From contig CAWGJU010000010.1 in NCBI GenBank assembly GCA_963822985.1, positions 496,001 through 560,000 on the forward strand: a stretch of DNA of 64,000 nucleotides, in the 5' to 3' direction. The position numbers were made by a program, and so were the translations under genes. The DNA comes from Thermohalobaculum sp963822985 (GTDB taxonomy: Bacteria > Pseudomonadota > Alphaproteobacteria > Rhodobacterales > Rhodobacteraceae). Under the pieces are notes generated by a model. The model was given only the letters and a program-made list of their open reading frames with translations, ran no database searches and was not told the DNA's origin. Positions 34,350 to 42,859 of the stretch are shown here, in pieces; position 1 is the first letter of the stretch; every line of letters begins with the position of its first letter.

Positions 34350-36322
34350 CCCGTCTCGGCCAGCTGCGGGACCGGCGCCAACGGCGCCGCGGCGGCTGCG
34401 CGCCCCGCGGCATTCCGTCGGACGGTCGCGACGAGGGCGGGCTTGTCGAGCGGCTTGGGCAAGTAGTCGTCCATGCCGGCCGCGAGGCAGCGGGCGCGAT
34501 CCTCGGGCGCCGCATGGGCGGTCAGCGCGATGATCGGCGTGCGCGGCAGGCCTTGTTCGGCCTCGATGCGCCGGATGGCCGCCGTCGCGTCGAAGCCGTC
34601 CATCTCGGGCATCGAGAGGTCCATCAGCACGATGTCAGGCGCCGCCCGGCGGAACGCCTCCACCACCTCGACCCCGTTCGGCACGGTCCGGAGCTCGACT
34701 GGCTCGCCCGCCAGCATGCCGCTGACGACGAGCTGGTTCGTGCGGTTGTCCTCGGCAAGCAGGACGCACAGCCGCCGCTCGGGCGCGCCCGGCGCCGGCG
34801 CCGGCGCCGGCGGTGCGGCGCAAGGAGTGGCGGCGCAAGGGATAGCGGCGCCTGGGAAAGCGTCTAGGGCGGGCAACGCCGCCCCGGCCGTGGGCAGCGC
34901 CAGGCGCAGCGTGAAGGTGGTGCCGACGCCCGGCTGCGACTGGACATCGATTTCGCCCTGCATCATCTCGACCAGCTTGCGGCTGATCGCCAGCCCCAGG
35001 CCGGTGCCCTCGAAGCGCGCCGCCCCCTGGCCCTCGACCCGGGCGAACTCACCCCAGATGCGGGCGAGATCCTCGCGCGCGATGCCGACGCCGGTGTCGA
35101 CGACGGCGATGTCGAGCGCCATCAGGTCGTCCTGTGCTTGGCCCAACGCTCGATCCTTCGCCCGTGCCTCCGCCCGTGCCTCCGCCCGTGCCTCCGCCCG
35201 TGCCTCCGCCCGTGCCTCCGCCCGTGCCTCCGCCCGTCCGCGCACGCGGAGGACGACGCTGCCCTCCAGGGTGAACTTCACCGCGTTGCCGACGAGGTTG
35301 ATCAGCACCTGGCGCAGGCGCTGCCCGTCGCCGACAAAGCGCCGCGGCAGCCCCTGGTCGTAGTCCAGCAGCACGGCGAGCCCGCGCCGGTGCGCCTTGG
35401 CGCTGACCAGGCGCAGGACGCCCTCAGCCGTCTCGCGCAGATCGAAGGGCGCGCAGTCGAGGGTCATCCGCCCGGCCTCGATCTTCGCCAGGTCGAGGAT
35501 GTCGTTGATGATGAGCAGGAGGCAGGCGCAGGACTGCCGGATGGTCGCGACATGGCTGGCCTGCTCGTCGGTCAGCCGGGACTCGGCAAGGATCTCGGCC
35601 ATGCCGGCGATGCCGTTCATCGGCGTCCGGATCTCGTGGCTGATCGCCATCAGGAAGGCGGACTTGGCATCGTTCCCGGCCTTGGCCTCGCGGGCCAGCT
35701 GCTGGGCCCGCGCCTCGCTCTGCTCGAGTTCGGCCTTCGCCCGCAGGATCGCGCGCGTCTGCTCCTCGTGCTGGGTGATGTCGGCGCAGGTCAGCACCCA
35801 GCCGCCGCTCGGCAGCTCGGAGGCCGCGAAGGACACGATCCGGCCATGCGGCGTCTCGGCGCGGAGCTCCGCCATGGCGGGCGAGCGGAAGAGGTCGGCA
35901 TCGATCGGCTGGCCGCGCCGGATGCGGGCCCCGAAGTCGCCGCGATCGGCGAGCTCGGCCAGGATCGCGGTGATGGTCAGCCCCGTCGGGTCCCAGTCGG
36001 GCGCCATGCCCAGCATGTCGCGCAGCCGCTCGGTCAGCGAGACGCAGACCCGCGCGCTGTCGAGGACCAGCAAGCCCGGCTGTACGGCACCCAGCATGTC
36101 GGCCAGCTCTTCCGCCCGCCGGCGCAGGTCGCCGATCCAGACGCCGAAGATCATGACGGCCAAAGCGACCAGTCCCAACGGCAGGAGCACCACCGCCGCG
36201 ACCGGGCCCACGCCCCTGATCGCCGCGGTGGCCACCGCGCCACCGCAGACCGCACCGCACAGGAAGGCGCGAAGCGTGCCCCGCCGGCGCAGCCGTCCGA
36301 TCCTGGTCCTCGCGTTCAGCAT
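34346..36322 (-). CDS. Hybrid sensor histidine kinase with receiver domain
   Basis: 658 aa from ATG 36322. Two N-terminal helices (about residues 18-62), a PAS-like sensor (about 75-190), HisKA with the phospho-acceptor His in AISHEIRTPMNG (about 229), HATPase with NLVGNAVKF, DTGVGIA and GTGLGLAISRKL, and a C-terminal receiver with its Asp in IVLMDLSMPEMDG (about 560). A six-unit RAEA repeat interrupts the HATPase between its N and G1 boxes. It lies 32 bp after the RsbW-like gene. No separate response regulator is adjacent, so output probably passes through another partner. Confidence 0.88.
   Translation of the reverse strand: MLNARTRIGRLRRRGTLRAFLCGAVCGGAVATAAIRGVGPVAAVVLLPLGLVALAVMIFGVWIGDLRRRAEELADMLGAVQPGLLVLDSARVCVSLTERLRDMLGMAPDWDPTGLTITAILAELADRGDFGARIRRGQPIDADLFRSPAMAELRAETPHGRIVSFAASELPSGGWVLTCADITQHEEQTRAILRAKAELEQSEARAQQLAREAKAGNDAKSAFLMAISHEIRTPMNGIAGMAEILAESRLTDEQASHVATIRQSCACLLLIINDILDLAKIEAGRMTLDCAPFDLRETAEGVLRLVSAKAHRRGLAVLLDYDQGLPRRFVGDGQRLRQVLINLVGNAVKFTLEGSVVLRVRGRAEARAEARAEARAEARAEARAEARAKDRALGQAQDDLMALDIAVVDTGVGIAREDLARIWGEFARVEGQGAARFEGTGLGLAISRKLVEMMQGEIDVQSQPGVGTTFTLRLALPTAGAALPALDAFPGAAIPCAATPCAAPPAPAPAPGAPERRLCVLLAEDNRTNQLVVSGMLAGEPVELRTVPNGVEVVEAFRRAAPDIVLMDLSMPEMDGFDATAAIRRIEAEQGLPRTPIIALTAHAAPEDRARCLAAGMDDYLPKPLDKPALVATVRRNAAGRAAAAAPLAPVPQLAETG
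35161..35232. repeat. Six perfect 12 bp repeats inside the hybrid kinase gene
   Basis: Unit CCCGTGCCTCCG repeated six times on the plus strand, followed by a degenerate unit (CCCGTCCGCGCA). On the coding strand it specifies repeated Arg-Ala-Glu-Ala, a charged helix inserted in the ATPase domain. The perfect identity of the units implies recent expansion, and unit gain or loss keeps the frame. Confidence 0.9.
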
Positions 36323-36354
36323 CCTGGAGTACCCCGCGCAGGACGTCGGGCGGC

Positions 36355-36807
36355 TCAAAGCCAGCGCTCGAGGAAGAGCAGGTTTCGGTTTCCCGAGCGC
36401 ACGGCGCCGACGCCGTCGAGCGCCTCGCGAACGAGGAGCCATCCCCAGCCATCGCAACCGAGCGGCGCCTCCGGGCTCGCCGGCTCCGCACCCCGATCCC
36501 AGTCGGCCAGCAGCCGGTCAGGCAGGGGCCGCCCGGCGAAGCGGACGACGATCATGGCGAGCCGAGGCTCGGTCCACAGCGCGACTGAGCCCGAGAGGCG
36601 CCCGCCCGGATCCCCCGAGACCTCGACGATTGTGTGCAGGACCTCCATCACCGCCAGCCCGAGCAGGTCGAGCGTTCGCGGCGTGGCCGGCCGAATCGCG
36701 CCGGCGAGGCCCTTCGGCCCGATCAGCGTCTCGACGGCGGAAGGAATGCCCTGCGCGCCCTCGAAGGGCAGCTGCAACAGCGGCGCCGAGCGGCGGAGCA
36801 GGATCAC
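36355..36807 (-). CDS. RsbW-like ATPase-fold protein, degenerate
   Basis: 150 aa resembling the GHKL ATPase fold of anti-sigma/serine kinases. A possible N-box helix reads LGLAVMEVLHTIVEV, with the usual Asn replaced; a glycine-rich LGCDGWGWLLVREALDGV corresponds to the G2 region. Loss of the Asn suggests weak or no kinase activity. The GTG start at 36807 overlaps the stop of a 15-codon leader frame. The stop is 32 bp before the hybrid kinase, so they likely form one signalling unit. Confidence 0.6.
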   Translation of the reverse strand: MILLRRSAPLLQLPFEGAQGIPSAVETLIGPKGLAGAIRPATPRTLDLLGLAVMEVLHTIVEVSGDPGGRLSGSVALWTEPRLAMIVVRFAGRPLPDRLLADWDRGAEPASPEAPLGCDGWGWLLVREALDGVGAVRSGNRNLLFLERWL

Positions 36808-36851
36808 GGCAGGCCCGGCCCGAAGGCCGTTTCGCCTGTGAAGCAGACCAT
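36804..36851 (-). CDS. Possible 15-residue leader peptide coupled to RsbW-like gene
   Basis: ATG at 36851 is preceded by GGAGGGGTGAG, the strongest ribosome site in this area, while the RsbW-like GTG has none of its own. The frame reads MVCFTGETAFGPGLP then TGA, which overlaps that GTG (GTGA). Either a true leader couples translation, or one base is missing and the peptide is the real N-terminus of the downstream protein. Confidence 0.45.
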   Translation of the reverse strand: MVCFTGETAFGPGLP

Positions 36852-37133
36852 CTCACCCCTCCGAACGCGATCGCCAGACACGAGGTCAAGCTTCTACGGA
36901 CAGTCGGTAAAGAAAGGGCTGAGACCGCGATTTGGCGTGAGAATCGCCCTGCCCCGACGACGCTCGACGAACATTGCCGCACCGTCGGCCGGCCGCAGCG
37001 GCCACCTGCATCCGATTGAAAGCGGGCGGTGAATCGCTAAGCTGCGCCCATGCCGGTCGCTTCCGCCCGGCATGCAGACGCTGTCTTCCTGCCCCTCGAC
37101 GCGCCGGCCGCACCAAAAAATGGGAGAGAACGA
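36852..37133. other. Divergent intergenic region, kinase operon / rraA-like gene
   Basis: 282 bp between divergent units, so it must hold both promoters. No gene seen. The ribosome site GGGAGAGAAC for the plus-strand gene is at its right edge. A palindrome-like GGCATG region flanks 37060-37075 (CATGCCGG and CCGGCATG), a candidate operator. Confidence 0.4.
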
Positions 37134-37838
37134 ATGCCGTTTGACGACAAGGCGCGAGACACGCTGCTCGGCGTCACCACCGCGACGATCACGACGATCC
37201 TGCTGAAGAAGGGCCTGCGCAATGTCTGGCTGCGCGGCACGCTGCCGCTCCGGCCCGAGCAGGCGCGCATGGTCGGCCCGGCCTTCACGCTGCGCTTCGT
37301 GCCGGCGCGCGAGGACCTCGCCACGCCCGCCGCATGGGCCTCGCCCGTCTCGACCCGGGCCGCCATCGAGGCGATGCCCAGCGGCTGCATTGCCGTGGTC
37401 GACGCGATGGGCGTCGCCGACGCCGGCATCTTCGGCGACATCCTGTGCGCCCGGATGGCGCGGCGCGGCGTCGCCGCGCTGGTGACGGACGGCGTGCTGC
37501 GCGATCTGCAGGGCGTGCTCTCGACCGGACTGCCCGTCTTCGCCTCGGGCGCCGCGGCGCCGCCCTCGGTCGCGGGCCTCACCTTCGTCGGCTGGGGCGA
37601 GCCCGTCGCATGCGGCGGCGTCGCCGTCTTCCCCGACGACATCGTGGTCGCCGACCGCGACGGCGCCGTCCTGATCCCGGCCGCCTATCTCGACCAGGTG
37701 CTCGACGAGGCGCCCGAGCAGGAGCGGCTGGAGGGCTGGATCATGGACGAGGTCACCCATCGTGACGCGGCGCTGCCCGGCCTCTACCCGATGAACGACG
37801 AGACCCGCGCCCGCTACGAGGCGTGGAAGCGCGGCTAG
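37134..37838 (+). CDS. RraA-family protein (HMG/CHA aldolase-like)
   Basis: 234 aa. The RraA/aldolase signature GDILCARMARRGVAALVTDG is at about residues 101-120, with VLRDL following and the metal Asp region DRDGAVLIP (about 181). RraA-like proteins in catabolic settings are often aldolases or decarboxylases for 4-carboxy-4-hydroxy-2-oxoadipate-type acids; the RNase E inhibitor role is limited to true RraA. GGGAGAG precedes the ATG. It heads the stretch leading to the peptide ABC importer, but genes in between are on the other strand. Confidence 0.82.
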   Translation: MPFDDKARDTLLGVTTATITTILLKKGLRNVWLRGTLPLRPEQARMVGPAFTLRFVPAREDLATPAAWASPVSTRAAIEAMPSGCIAVVDAMGVADAGIFGDILCARMARRGVAALVTDGVLRDLQGVLSTGLPVFASGAAAPPSVAGLTFVGWGEPVACGGVAVFPDDIVVADRDGAVLIPAAYLDQVLDEAPEQERLEGWIMDEVTHRDAALPGLYPMNDETRARYEAWKRG

Positions 37839-37894
37839 GGCAAGTCGCGAGCGGAGCGGATGCGGGCGGCCTGCGCGGCTCCTGGCGAGGCCGC

Positions 37895-38893
37895 TCAGGC
37901 GACCGGGTGGAGCGCCCGCATCGCCTCGGACGCCAGATCGAACGACCGCAGGCGCGCCGCATGGTCGTGGATCTGCCCCGTCAGGATCACCTCGTCCGGC
38001 CGGTAGCGCTCGACAAAGCCGCGGATGGACGCGGCGACCTGCTCGGCCGTGCCGACCGCCGTGCAGGCGAGCGCCTGGTCGACCACGGCCATGAGCGGCG
38101 GCTCGACATGCTCCTCGATCCGCTCGACCGGCGCCGGCAGCCGCCCCGGCCTGCCGGTGCGCAGCCGCGCGAAAGCCAGCTGCATCGAGGTTCGCAGCCG
38201 CCGCGCCTCGGCCTCGGTGTCCGCGGCAAAGACGTTCAGGGCCAGCATGAAGCGCGGCCGGTCGAGATGCTCGGACGGCGTGAAGCTCTGCCGATAGACC
38301 TGCACCGCGTGGTCGAGCGCCGCCGGCGCGAAATGCGAGGCAAAGGCGTAGGGCAGCCCCAGATGCGCCGCCAGCTGCGCGCCATAGAGGCTCGAGCCCA
38401 GGATCCAGACGGGGACCTCCGTCCCCTCGCCCGGTATCGCGCGCAGGCGGGCCCCGTCGCGGGCCGGGCCGAGATAGCCGATCAGCTCCATGACGTCCTG
38501 GGGGAAGCGGTCGGCGCCCTCCATCCCGCGCCGCAGCGCCAGCATCGTCGACTGGTCCGTCCCCGGCGCGCGGCCGAGGCCGAGGTCGATCCGGCCGGGG
38601 AACAGGGTGGCCAGCGTGCCGAACGCCTCGGCCACCATCAGCGGCGCGTGGTTCGGCAGCATGATGCCCCCCGAGCCTATGCGCATGGTCGAGGTCGCCG
38701 CCGCGACCTGGCCGATCAGCACCGCGGTCGCGGCGCTCGCGATACCGGGCATGTTGTGGTGCTCGGCCAGCCAATACCGGTGATAGCCCCACCTCTCGGC
38801 ATGGCGCGCGAGATCGAGCGTGTTGCGCAGGGCATCGCCGACCGTCGCCCCGTCGGGGACGGGCGACAGGTCGAGGACGGAAAATGGAATCAT
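37895..38893 (-). CDS. Luciferase-like (LLM class) flavin oxidoreductase
   Basis: 332 aa flavin-dependent TIM-barrel monooxygenase-like protein. Family motifs: SVLDLSPVPDG at the N-terminus, YWLAEHHNMPGIASAATAVL (40-59), GSGGIMLPNHAPLMVAEAFG, LGLGRAPGTDQ (about 108) and VPVWILGSSLYGAQLAA (about 160). It matches the group often annotated MsnO8/LuxAB-like. The substrate is unknown. The ATG at 38893 is used rather than an upstream start seven codons earlier. Confidence 0.88.
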   Translation of the reverse strand: MIPFSVLDLSPVPDGATVGDALRNTLDLARHAERWGYHRYWLAEHHNMPGIASAATAVLIGQVAAATSTMRIGSGGIMLPNHAPLMVAEAFGTLATLFPGRIDLGLGRAPGTDQSTMLALRRGMEGADRFPQDVMELIGYLGPARDGARLRAIPGEGTEVPVWILGSSLYGAQLAAHLGLPYAFASHFAPAALDHAVQVYRQSFTPSEHLDRPRFMLALNVFAADTEAEARRLRTSMQLAFARLRTGRPGRLPAPVERIEEHVEPPLMAVVDQALACTAVGTAEQVAASIRGFVERYRPDEVILTGQIHDHAARLRSFDLASEAMRALHPVA

Positions 38894-39115
38894 GGCCAGC
38901 CTCCCGAAGCGCACCCTCTAGCTATGTTGCCGCCCGCGAATTCCAAACCTTCGACGCGCCGACCACGTGATGGTTGCCGCGGGCGGTCTCGCCGGAGATG
39001 GCATCCGCTATCCGCCTCCGCTAAGCCAACCTGACCGCTGGGAAGAGGGGATGGGAATGAGCGACTCGGCGTCGAGCCTCAGCCAGTTGCGGTGCCCAGA
39101 CGGGCGCCAGCGCCC

Positions 39116-40042
39116 TCACCCTGCCCCTTCTCTGACACTGGCCGCGGCACGGGCCCGCGCGAGCCGCCGCTCGCGCCGCGCCGTGTAGAGGGCGGCGGCG
39201 AAGATGATGCCGGCGCCGATCCACGTCCAGAGGTCGATCAGCTCGCCGAAGGCGAACCAGCCGAACAGCACAGTGAACGGCAGGCGGGCGAAGTCGATGC
39301 CCATGACGATCGAGGCGTCGGCCGCCCGGAACGCCCGCGCCATCGTGATATGTCCCAGCATGCCGAGCGCGCCCATGGCGGCGAAGACAGCCCACAGCTC
39401 CAGGCTCAGGCTCTGCCAGACCCACAGCCCCGGGCCCAGCGCCACCACGCTTTGCATCAGCGTCGTTATCAGCACGACGGTGTCGGGATGGTCGCGGTCG
39501 GCGAGCTGCTTGATGAACAGGCTCGACGCCGCCATCCCCAGGGCGGCCGCGACCGCCACCCAGGTGCCGGGCGAGGCCGGGCCGATGCCGGGCCGCAAGA
39601 TGATCATCGCGCCCGCGAAGCCTATCAGGATCGCCGTCCAGCGCCGCCAGCCGATGACCTCGTGCAGGATCAGCCCGGCGCCGATCGTGGCGAAGAGCGG
39701 CGTCAGGAAGCCGATCGCCTGCACTTCGCCGACGGTGGTCAGCGACAGCGCCAGGAACCAGGTCGTCATGGCGACGAGGCCCGTCGCGACCCGCACGAGA
39801 TAGAGGCGGAGATGCGGCGTGCGTGCCATGCCCGGGCCGCGCACCGCCAGCATCGGCGCGAAGGCCACCGCGGCAAAGGCCAGCCGCAGGAAGACGATCT
39901 GGAACAGCGGCACGCCCGCCAGTGCCGCCTGCCGCCCCAGCACGGCGACGGCAGAAAGCAGGGCGCAGGACAAGAGCATCCACAGGATGCCGGCCGTCAC
40001 CGAGCGATGCGCGCCCGAAGCATGTCCCGCGGCCGTCCGCAT
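39116..40042 (-). CDS. EamA/DMT-family exporter
   Basis: 308 aa with ten predicted helices in two EamA repeats: ILWMLLSCALLSAVAVLGRQ at the start, GEVQAIGFLTPLFATIGAGL in repeat 1, and ASIVMGIDFARLPFTVLFGW in repeat 2. Not closely similar to the other EamA protein at 29886. Substrate unknown. The ATG is at 40042; a 12 bp repeat array begins 11 bases upstream, so it is inside its promoter region. Confidence 0.85.
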   Translation of the reverse strand: MRTAAGHASGAHRSVTAGILWMLLSCALLSAVAVLGRQAALAGVPLFQIVFLRLAFAAVAFAPMLAVRGPGMARTPHLRLYLVRVATGLVAMTTWFLALSLTTVGEVQAIGFLTPLFATIGAGLILHEVIGWRRWTAILIGFAGAMIILRPGIGPASPGTWVAVAAALGMAASSLFIKQLADRDHPDTVVLITTLMQSVVALGPGLWVWQSLSLELWAVFAAMGALGMLGHITMARAFRAADASIVMGIDFARLPFTVLFGWFAFGELIDLWTWIGAGIIFAAALYTARRERRLARARAAASVREGAG

Positions 40043-40052
40043 GCCTGCCTTT

Positions 40053-40100
40053 CAATCCGGTGGCCAATCCGCTGGCCAATGCGATGGCCAATCCGCTGGA
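40053..40100. repeat. Four 12 bp repeats in the divergent EamA / ABC importer promoter
   Basis: Units CAATCCGGTGGC, CAATCCGCTGGC, CAATGCGATGGC and CAATCCGCTGGA in tandem, between the EamA start (40042) and the binding-protein start (40239). The CCAAT-like spacing of 12 bp could place protein sites nearly one helical turn apart. It may be an operator array or neutral expansion. Confidence 0.7.
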
Positions 40101-40238
40101 TGCGCGCGGCGAGGGCCGTGGCCGGCCTTCAGCGCTTTGCCTTGAACGGCCCCGGCAATCGTGAAAGAGTTTTGCCCCGTGAGAGGCGCGCGGCACAAGC
40201 GGCCATCGACGACAGACAATCAGCAGGGAGATGTCGCC

Positions 40239-41774
40239 ATGGAACACAAGGCGATTGCGGGAGCCGTTTTCGCAACGGGCCTGGCGCTGGGCGCGACGCA
40301 AGCGTTGGCCGACAAGGCGGACGACACGCTCAACTGGGCCACCGACCGCGAGGTCTCGGTGATCGACCCCTACTACAACAACACCCGCGAGCTCGTGATC
40401 ATGGGGAACGTCGGCTGGGACGGGCTGATGTTCCTGAACCTCGACACCGGCGAGTACGAGCCGCTGCTGGCGACCAGCTGGGAATGGATCGACGACACCA
40501 CGCTCGAGCTGAACCTGCGCGAGGGCGTCACCTTCCACGACGGCTCGACCTTCGGGCCCGAGGACGTGGCCTACACCGTCAATCACATCGCGAACCCCGA
40601 GAACGGCGTGCTGACCCAGGCGAACGTCAACTGGATGGAGAGCGCCGAGCAGACCGGGCCGAACACGGTCCGCATTCACCTCAAGCAGCCCTTCCCCGCC
40701 GCCTTCGCCTATCTCGCCAACGCCATCTTCATCCTGCCCGAAGGCTTTTACGATGACGCGCCGACCAAGGCCGACGGCAGCAAGGATTTCGGCACGCTCG
40801 ATCCGATCGGCACCGGCCCCTACAAGTTCGCCGAGTCCAAGCCCGGCGAGTACGTGCTGTGGGAAGCCAACGAGAACTACATGCGGGGCACGCCGAAAGG
40901 CACGCCCCAGATCGGCAAGATCAATTTCCGCACCATCAAGGAGATGAACACTCAGATCGCCGAGCTGATGACCGGCGGGCTCGACTGGGTGTGGGACGTG
41001 CCGAAGGACCAGGCCGAGCGGCTGGAGGGCGTGCCCAACGTCACGGTCGAGAACGCGCCGACTATGCGCATCTCGTACATCGCCTTCGACGTCGACGGCA
41101 GCTCGGGCGACGAGCATTTTACCGACCAGAAGGTGCGCGAGGCCGTCGCCCACGCCATCAACCGCAAGGCCATCGTCGAGAACCTGGTCGGCCCCGCCTC
41201 GGTCGTCATCAACTCGGCCTGCCATCCGGACCAGTTCGGCTGCGCCCAGGACGTCCGCGAGTGGGAGTACGACCCGGAAAAGGCCAAGCAACTGCTTGCC
41301 GAGGCCGGCTATCCGGACGGCTTCGAGACCCAGATCTACGGCTATCGCCAGCGCGAATACACCGAGGCCGTGATCGGCGACCTGGCCAAGGTCGGCATCG
41401 ACGCCAACCTCAACTGGCTGCAGTACTCGGCGCTGCTCGACGCGTCGCGCAAGGGCGAGACGCCGCTGCACCAGATGACCTGGGGCTCGAACTCGATCCC
41501 CGACACCTCGGCCAGCGCCGGGCAATTCTTCACCGGCACGGCCGACGATCCGGCCAACGACCCCGAGGTCATCGCTCTGATCGAGAAGGGCAACACGTCG
41601 ATCGACCCGGAGGAGCGCAAGGAGGCCTACAAGCAGGCGCTCTCGATCATCACGGAAAAGCTCTACTGGCTGCCGATGTTCACCTACTCCAAGTACTACG
41701 CCTGGGCGGACGACCTGAACTTCGAGCCGACCTCGGACGAGATCCCACGCTTCTATCTCTCGAGCTGGAAGTGA
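40239..41774 (+). CDS. Peptide/opine-type ABC transporter substrate-binding protein
   Basis: 511 aa family 5 extracellular solute-binding protein. Signal peptide about residues 1-25 (ending QALAD). Typical elements: LREGVTFHDGSTFGPEDVAY (about 93-112), PIGTGPYKFAE, VREAVAHAINRKAIVENL (about 302), and the WLPMFTYSKYYAW end. It delivers short peptides or related compounds to the permeases DppBC-like encoded downstream. GGGAG lies eight bases before the ATG; the frame extends upstream but not with signal features. Confidence 0.92.
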   Translation: MEHKAIAGAVFATGLALGATQALADKADDTLNWATDREVSVIDPYYNNTRELVIMGNVGWDGLMFLNLDTGEYEPLLATSWEWIDDTTLELNLREGVTFHDGSTFGPEDVAYTVNHIANPENGVLTQANVNWMESAEQTGPNTVRIHLKQPFPAAFAYLANAIFILPEGFYDDAPTKADGSKDFGTLDPIGTGPYKFAESKPGEYVLWEANENYMRGTPKGTPQIGKINFRTIKEMNTQIAELMTGGLDWVWDVPKDQAERLEGVPNVTVENAPTMRISYIAFDVDGSSGDEHFTDQKVREAVAHAINRKAIVENLVGPASVVINSACHPDQFGCAQDVREWEYDPEKAKQLLAEAGYPDGFETQIYGYRQREYTEAVIGDLAKVGIDANLNWLQYSALLDASRKGETPLHQMTWGSNSIPDTSASAGQFFTGTADDPANDPEVIALIEKGNTSIDPEERKEAYKQALSIITEKLYWLPMFTYSKYYAWADDLNFEPTSDEIPRFYLSSWK

Positions 41775-41872
41775 GTCGGGTCTGAACAGGCGGAGGGTCG
41801 CCGAGTGCGGCCCGACGCCGGACGCGTCGTCGCTCGGCCTGTCCGGGCGATCCCGACGCCGGGCGCGACGAG

Positions 41873-41891
41873 GCCCCGATCCAGCCGGGGC
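41873..41891 (+). terminator. Intercistronic hairpin after the binding-protein gene
   Basis: GCCCCG (41873-41878), loop ATCCAGC, CGGGGC (41886-41891), in the 146 bp spacer between binding protein and permease genes. No T-run follows, so it is more likely an RNA-stabilising or partial attenuation structure, often found after binding-protein genes, than a full terminator. Confidence 0.45.
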
Positions 41892-41920
41892 GTGACGAAC
41901 GATCGGTCAAGGCGGATGCG

Positions 41921-42838
41921 ATGCTGGCCTACCTCCTGAAGCGTCTGGGCATCGCCGTCCTCGTGGCGCTGACCGTCTCGGCGCTGACCTTCTCGATGAT
42001 CTACCTCGCCGGCGACCCGGCGACGGCGCTGGCGGGCGAGAGCGCGACGGCGGCGGACATCGAGAGCATACGGGTCGCCTATGGCTATGACCGGCCCATC
42101 GTCGTGCAGTATGTCGACTGGCTCGGCCGGGCGCTGCAGGGCGATTTCGGCCGGTCGCACTATCTGGGCGAGCCGGTGGCGGACGTCATCTTCGAGCGGC
42201 TGCCGACCACCATGCTGCTCGGCCTCTTCGCGCTGGTCTTCGCGCTCGCCCTCTCGATCCCGCTCGGCGTGCTGGCCGCCATCCGGCCGAACAGCCTGAT
42301 CGACCGCACCGCGCTGACCATCGCCGTGATCGGCCAGGCGATGCCCAGCTTCTGGTTCGCGCTGACGCTGATGCTCTGGCTCGGCGTCTATTGGCGCCTG
42401 CTGCCGATCACCGGCAGCAGTTCCTGGGCCAACTTCGTCATGCCGGCGATCGCGCTCGGCTACTACATCACGCCGGCCGTCATGCGCCTGACCCGCGCCG
42501 GGATGATGGAGGTGCTGTCGGCCGACTACATCCGCACGGCCCGCGCCAAGGGCCTGCGGCCCATGACCGTGCTCTTCAAGCACGCGCTGAGGAACGCGAT
42601 CATCCCCGTCGTCTCGCTCGCCGCCGTGCAGTTCGGCTTCATGCTCGGCGGCTCGATCGTCATCGAGACGATCTTCGCCATCAACGGCCTCGGCTTCCTC
42701 GCCTGGGAGTCGATCCTGCGCGCCGACCTGCCGATGATGCAGGCGATCGTGCTGGTGCTCTCGATCTTCTACATCGTCCTGACGCTGGTGGCCGACATGC
42801 TGAACGCCTGGCTCGACCCGCGCATCCGGGTGGCCTGA
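41921..42838 (+). CDS. dppB: Peptide ABC transporter permease, DppB type
   Basis: 305 aa inner-membrane permease with six helices. The N-terminal LLKRLGIAVLVALTVSALTF and the first-loop GDFGRSHYLGEPV are typical of DppB. The EAA-like loop that contacts the ATPases is ADYIRTARAKGLRPMTVLF (about 198). The C-terminus FYIVLTLVADMLNAWLDPRI is highly conserved. Followed after 18 bp by the second permease gene. Confidence 0.92.
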   Translation: MLAYLLKRLGIAVLVALTVSALTFSMIYLAGDPATALAGESATAADIESIRVAYGYDRPIVVQYVDWLGRALQGDFGRSHYLGEPVADVIFERLPTTMLLGLFALVFALALSIPLGVLAAIRPNSLIDRTALTIAVIGQAMPSFWFALTLMLWLGVYWRLLPITGSSSWANFVMPAIALGYYITPAVMRLTRAGMMEVLSADYIRTARAKGLRPMTVLFKHALRNAIIPVVSLAAVQFGFMLGGSIVIETIFAINGLGFLAWESILRADLPMMQAIVLVLSIFYIVLTLVADMLNAWLDPRIRVA

Positions 42839-42859
42839 CATGCCGGGTAGCCTGACATG
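42828..42859. repeat. 17 bp tandem duplication spanning the dppB-dppC junction
   Basis: GGGT(G/A)GCCTGACATG occurs at 42828-42842 and 42845-42859. The first copy holds the dppB stop overlapping a spare ATG; the second holds the dppC start. The ancestral junction was probably a single TGA-CATG coupling that was duplicated. Confidence 0.7.

Noticed and set aside
35161..35232. CRISPR-like array
   Set aside because: Units are 12 bp and directly adjacent with no spacers; it is a coding minisatellite.
35138..36841. 567-codon plus-strand open frame opposite the hybrid kinase
   Set aside because: Begins with LRPC repeats that are the antisense of the RAEA array; otherwise low complexity.
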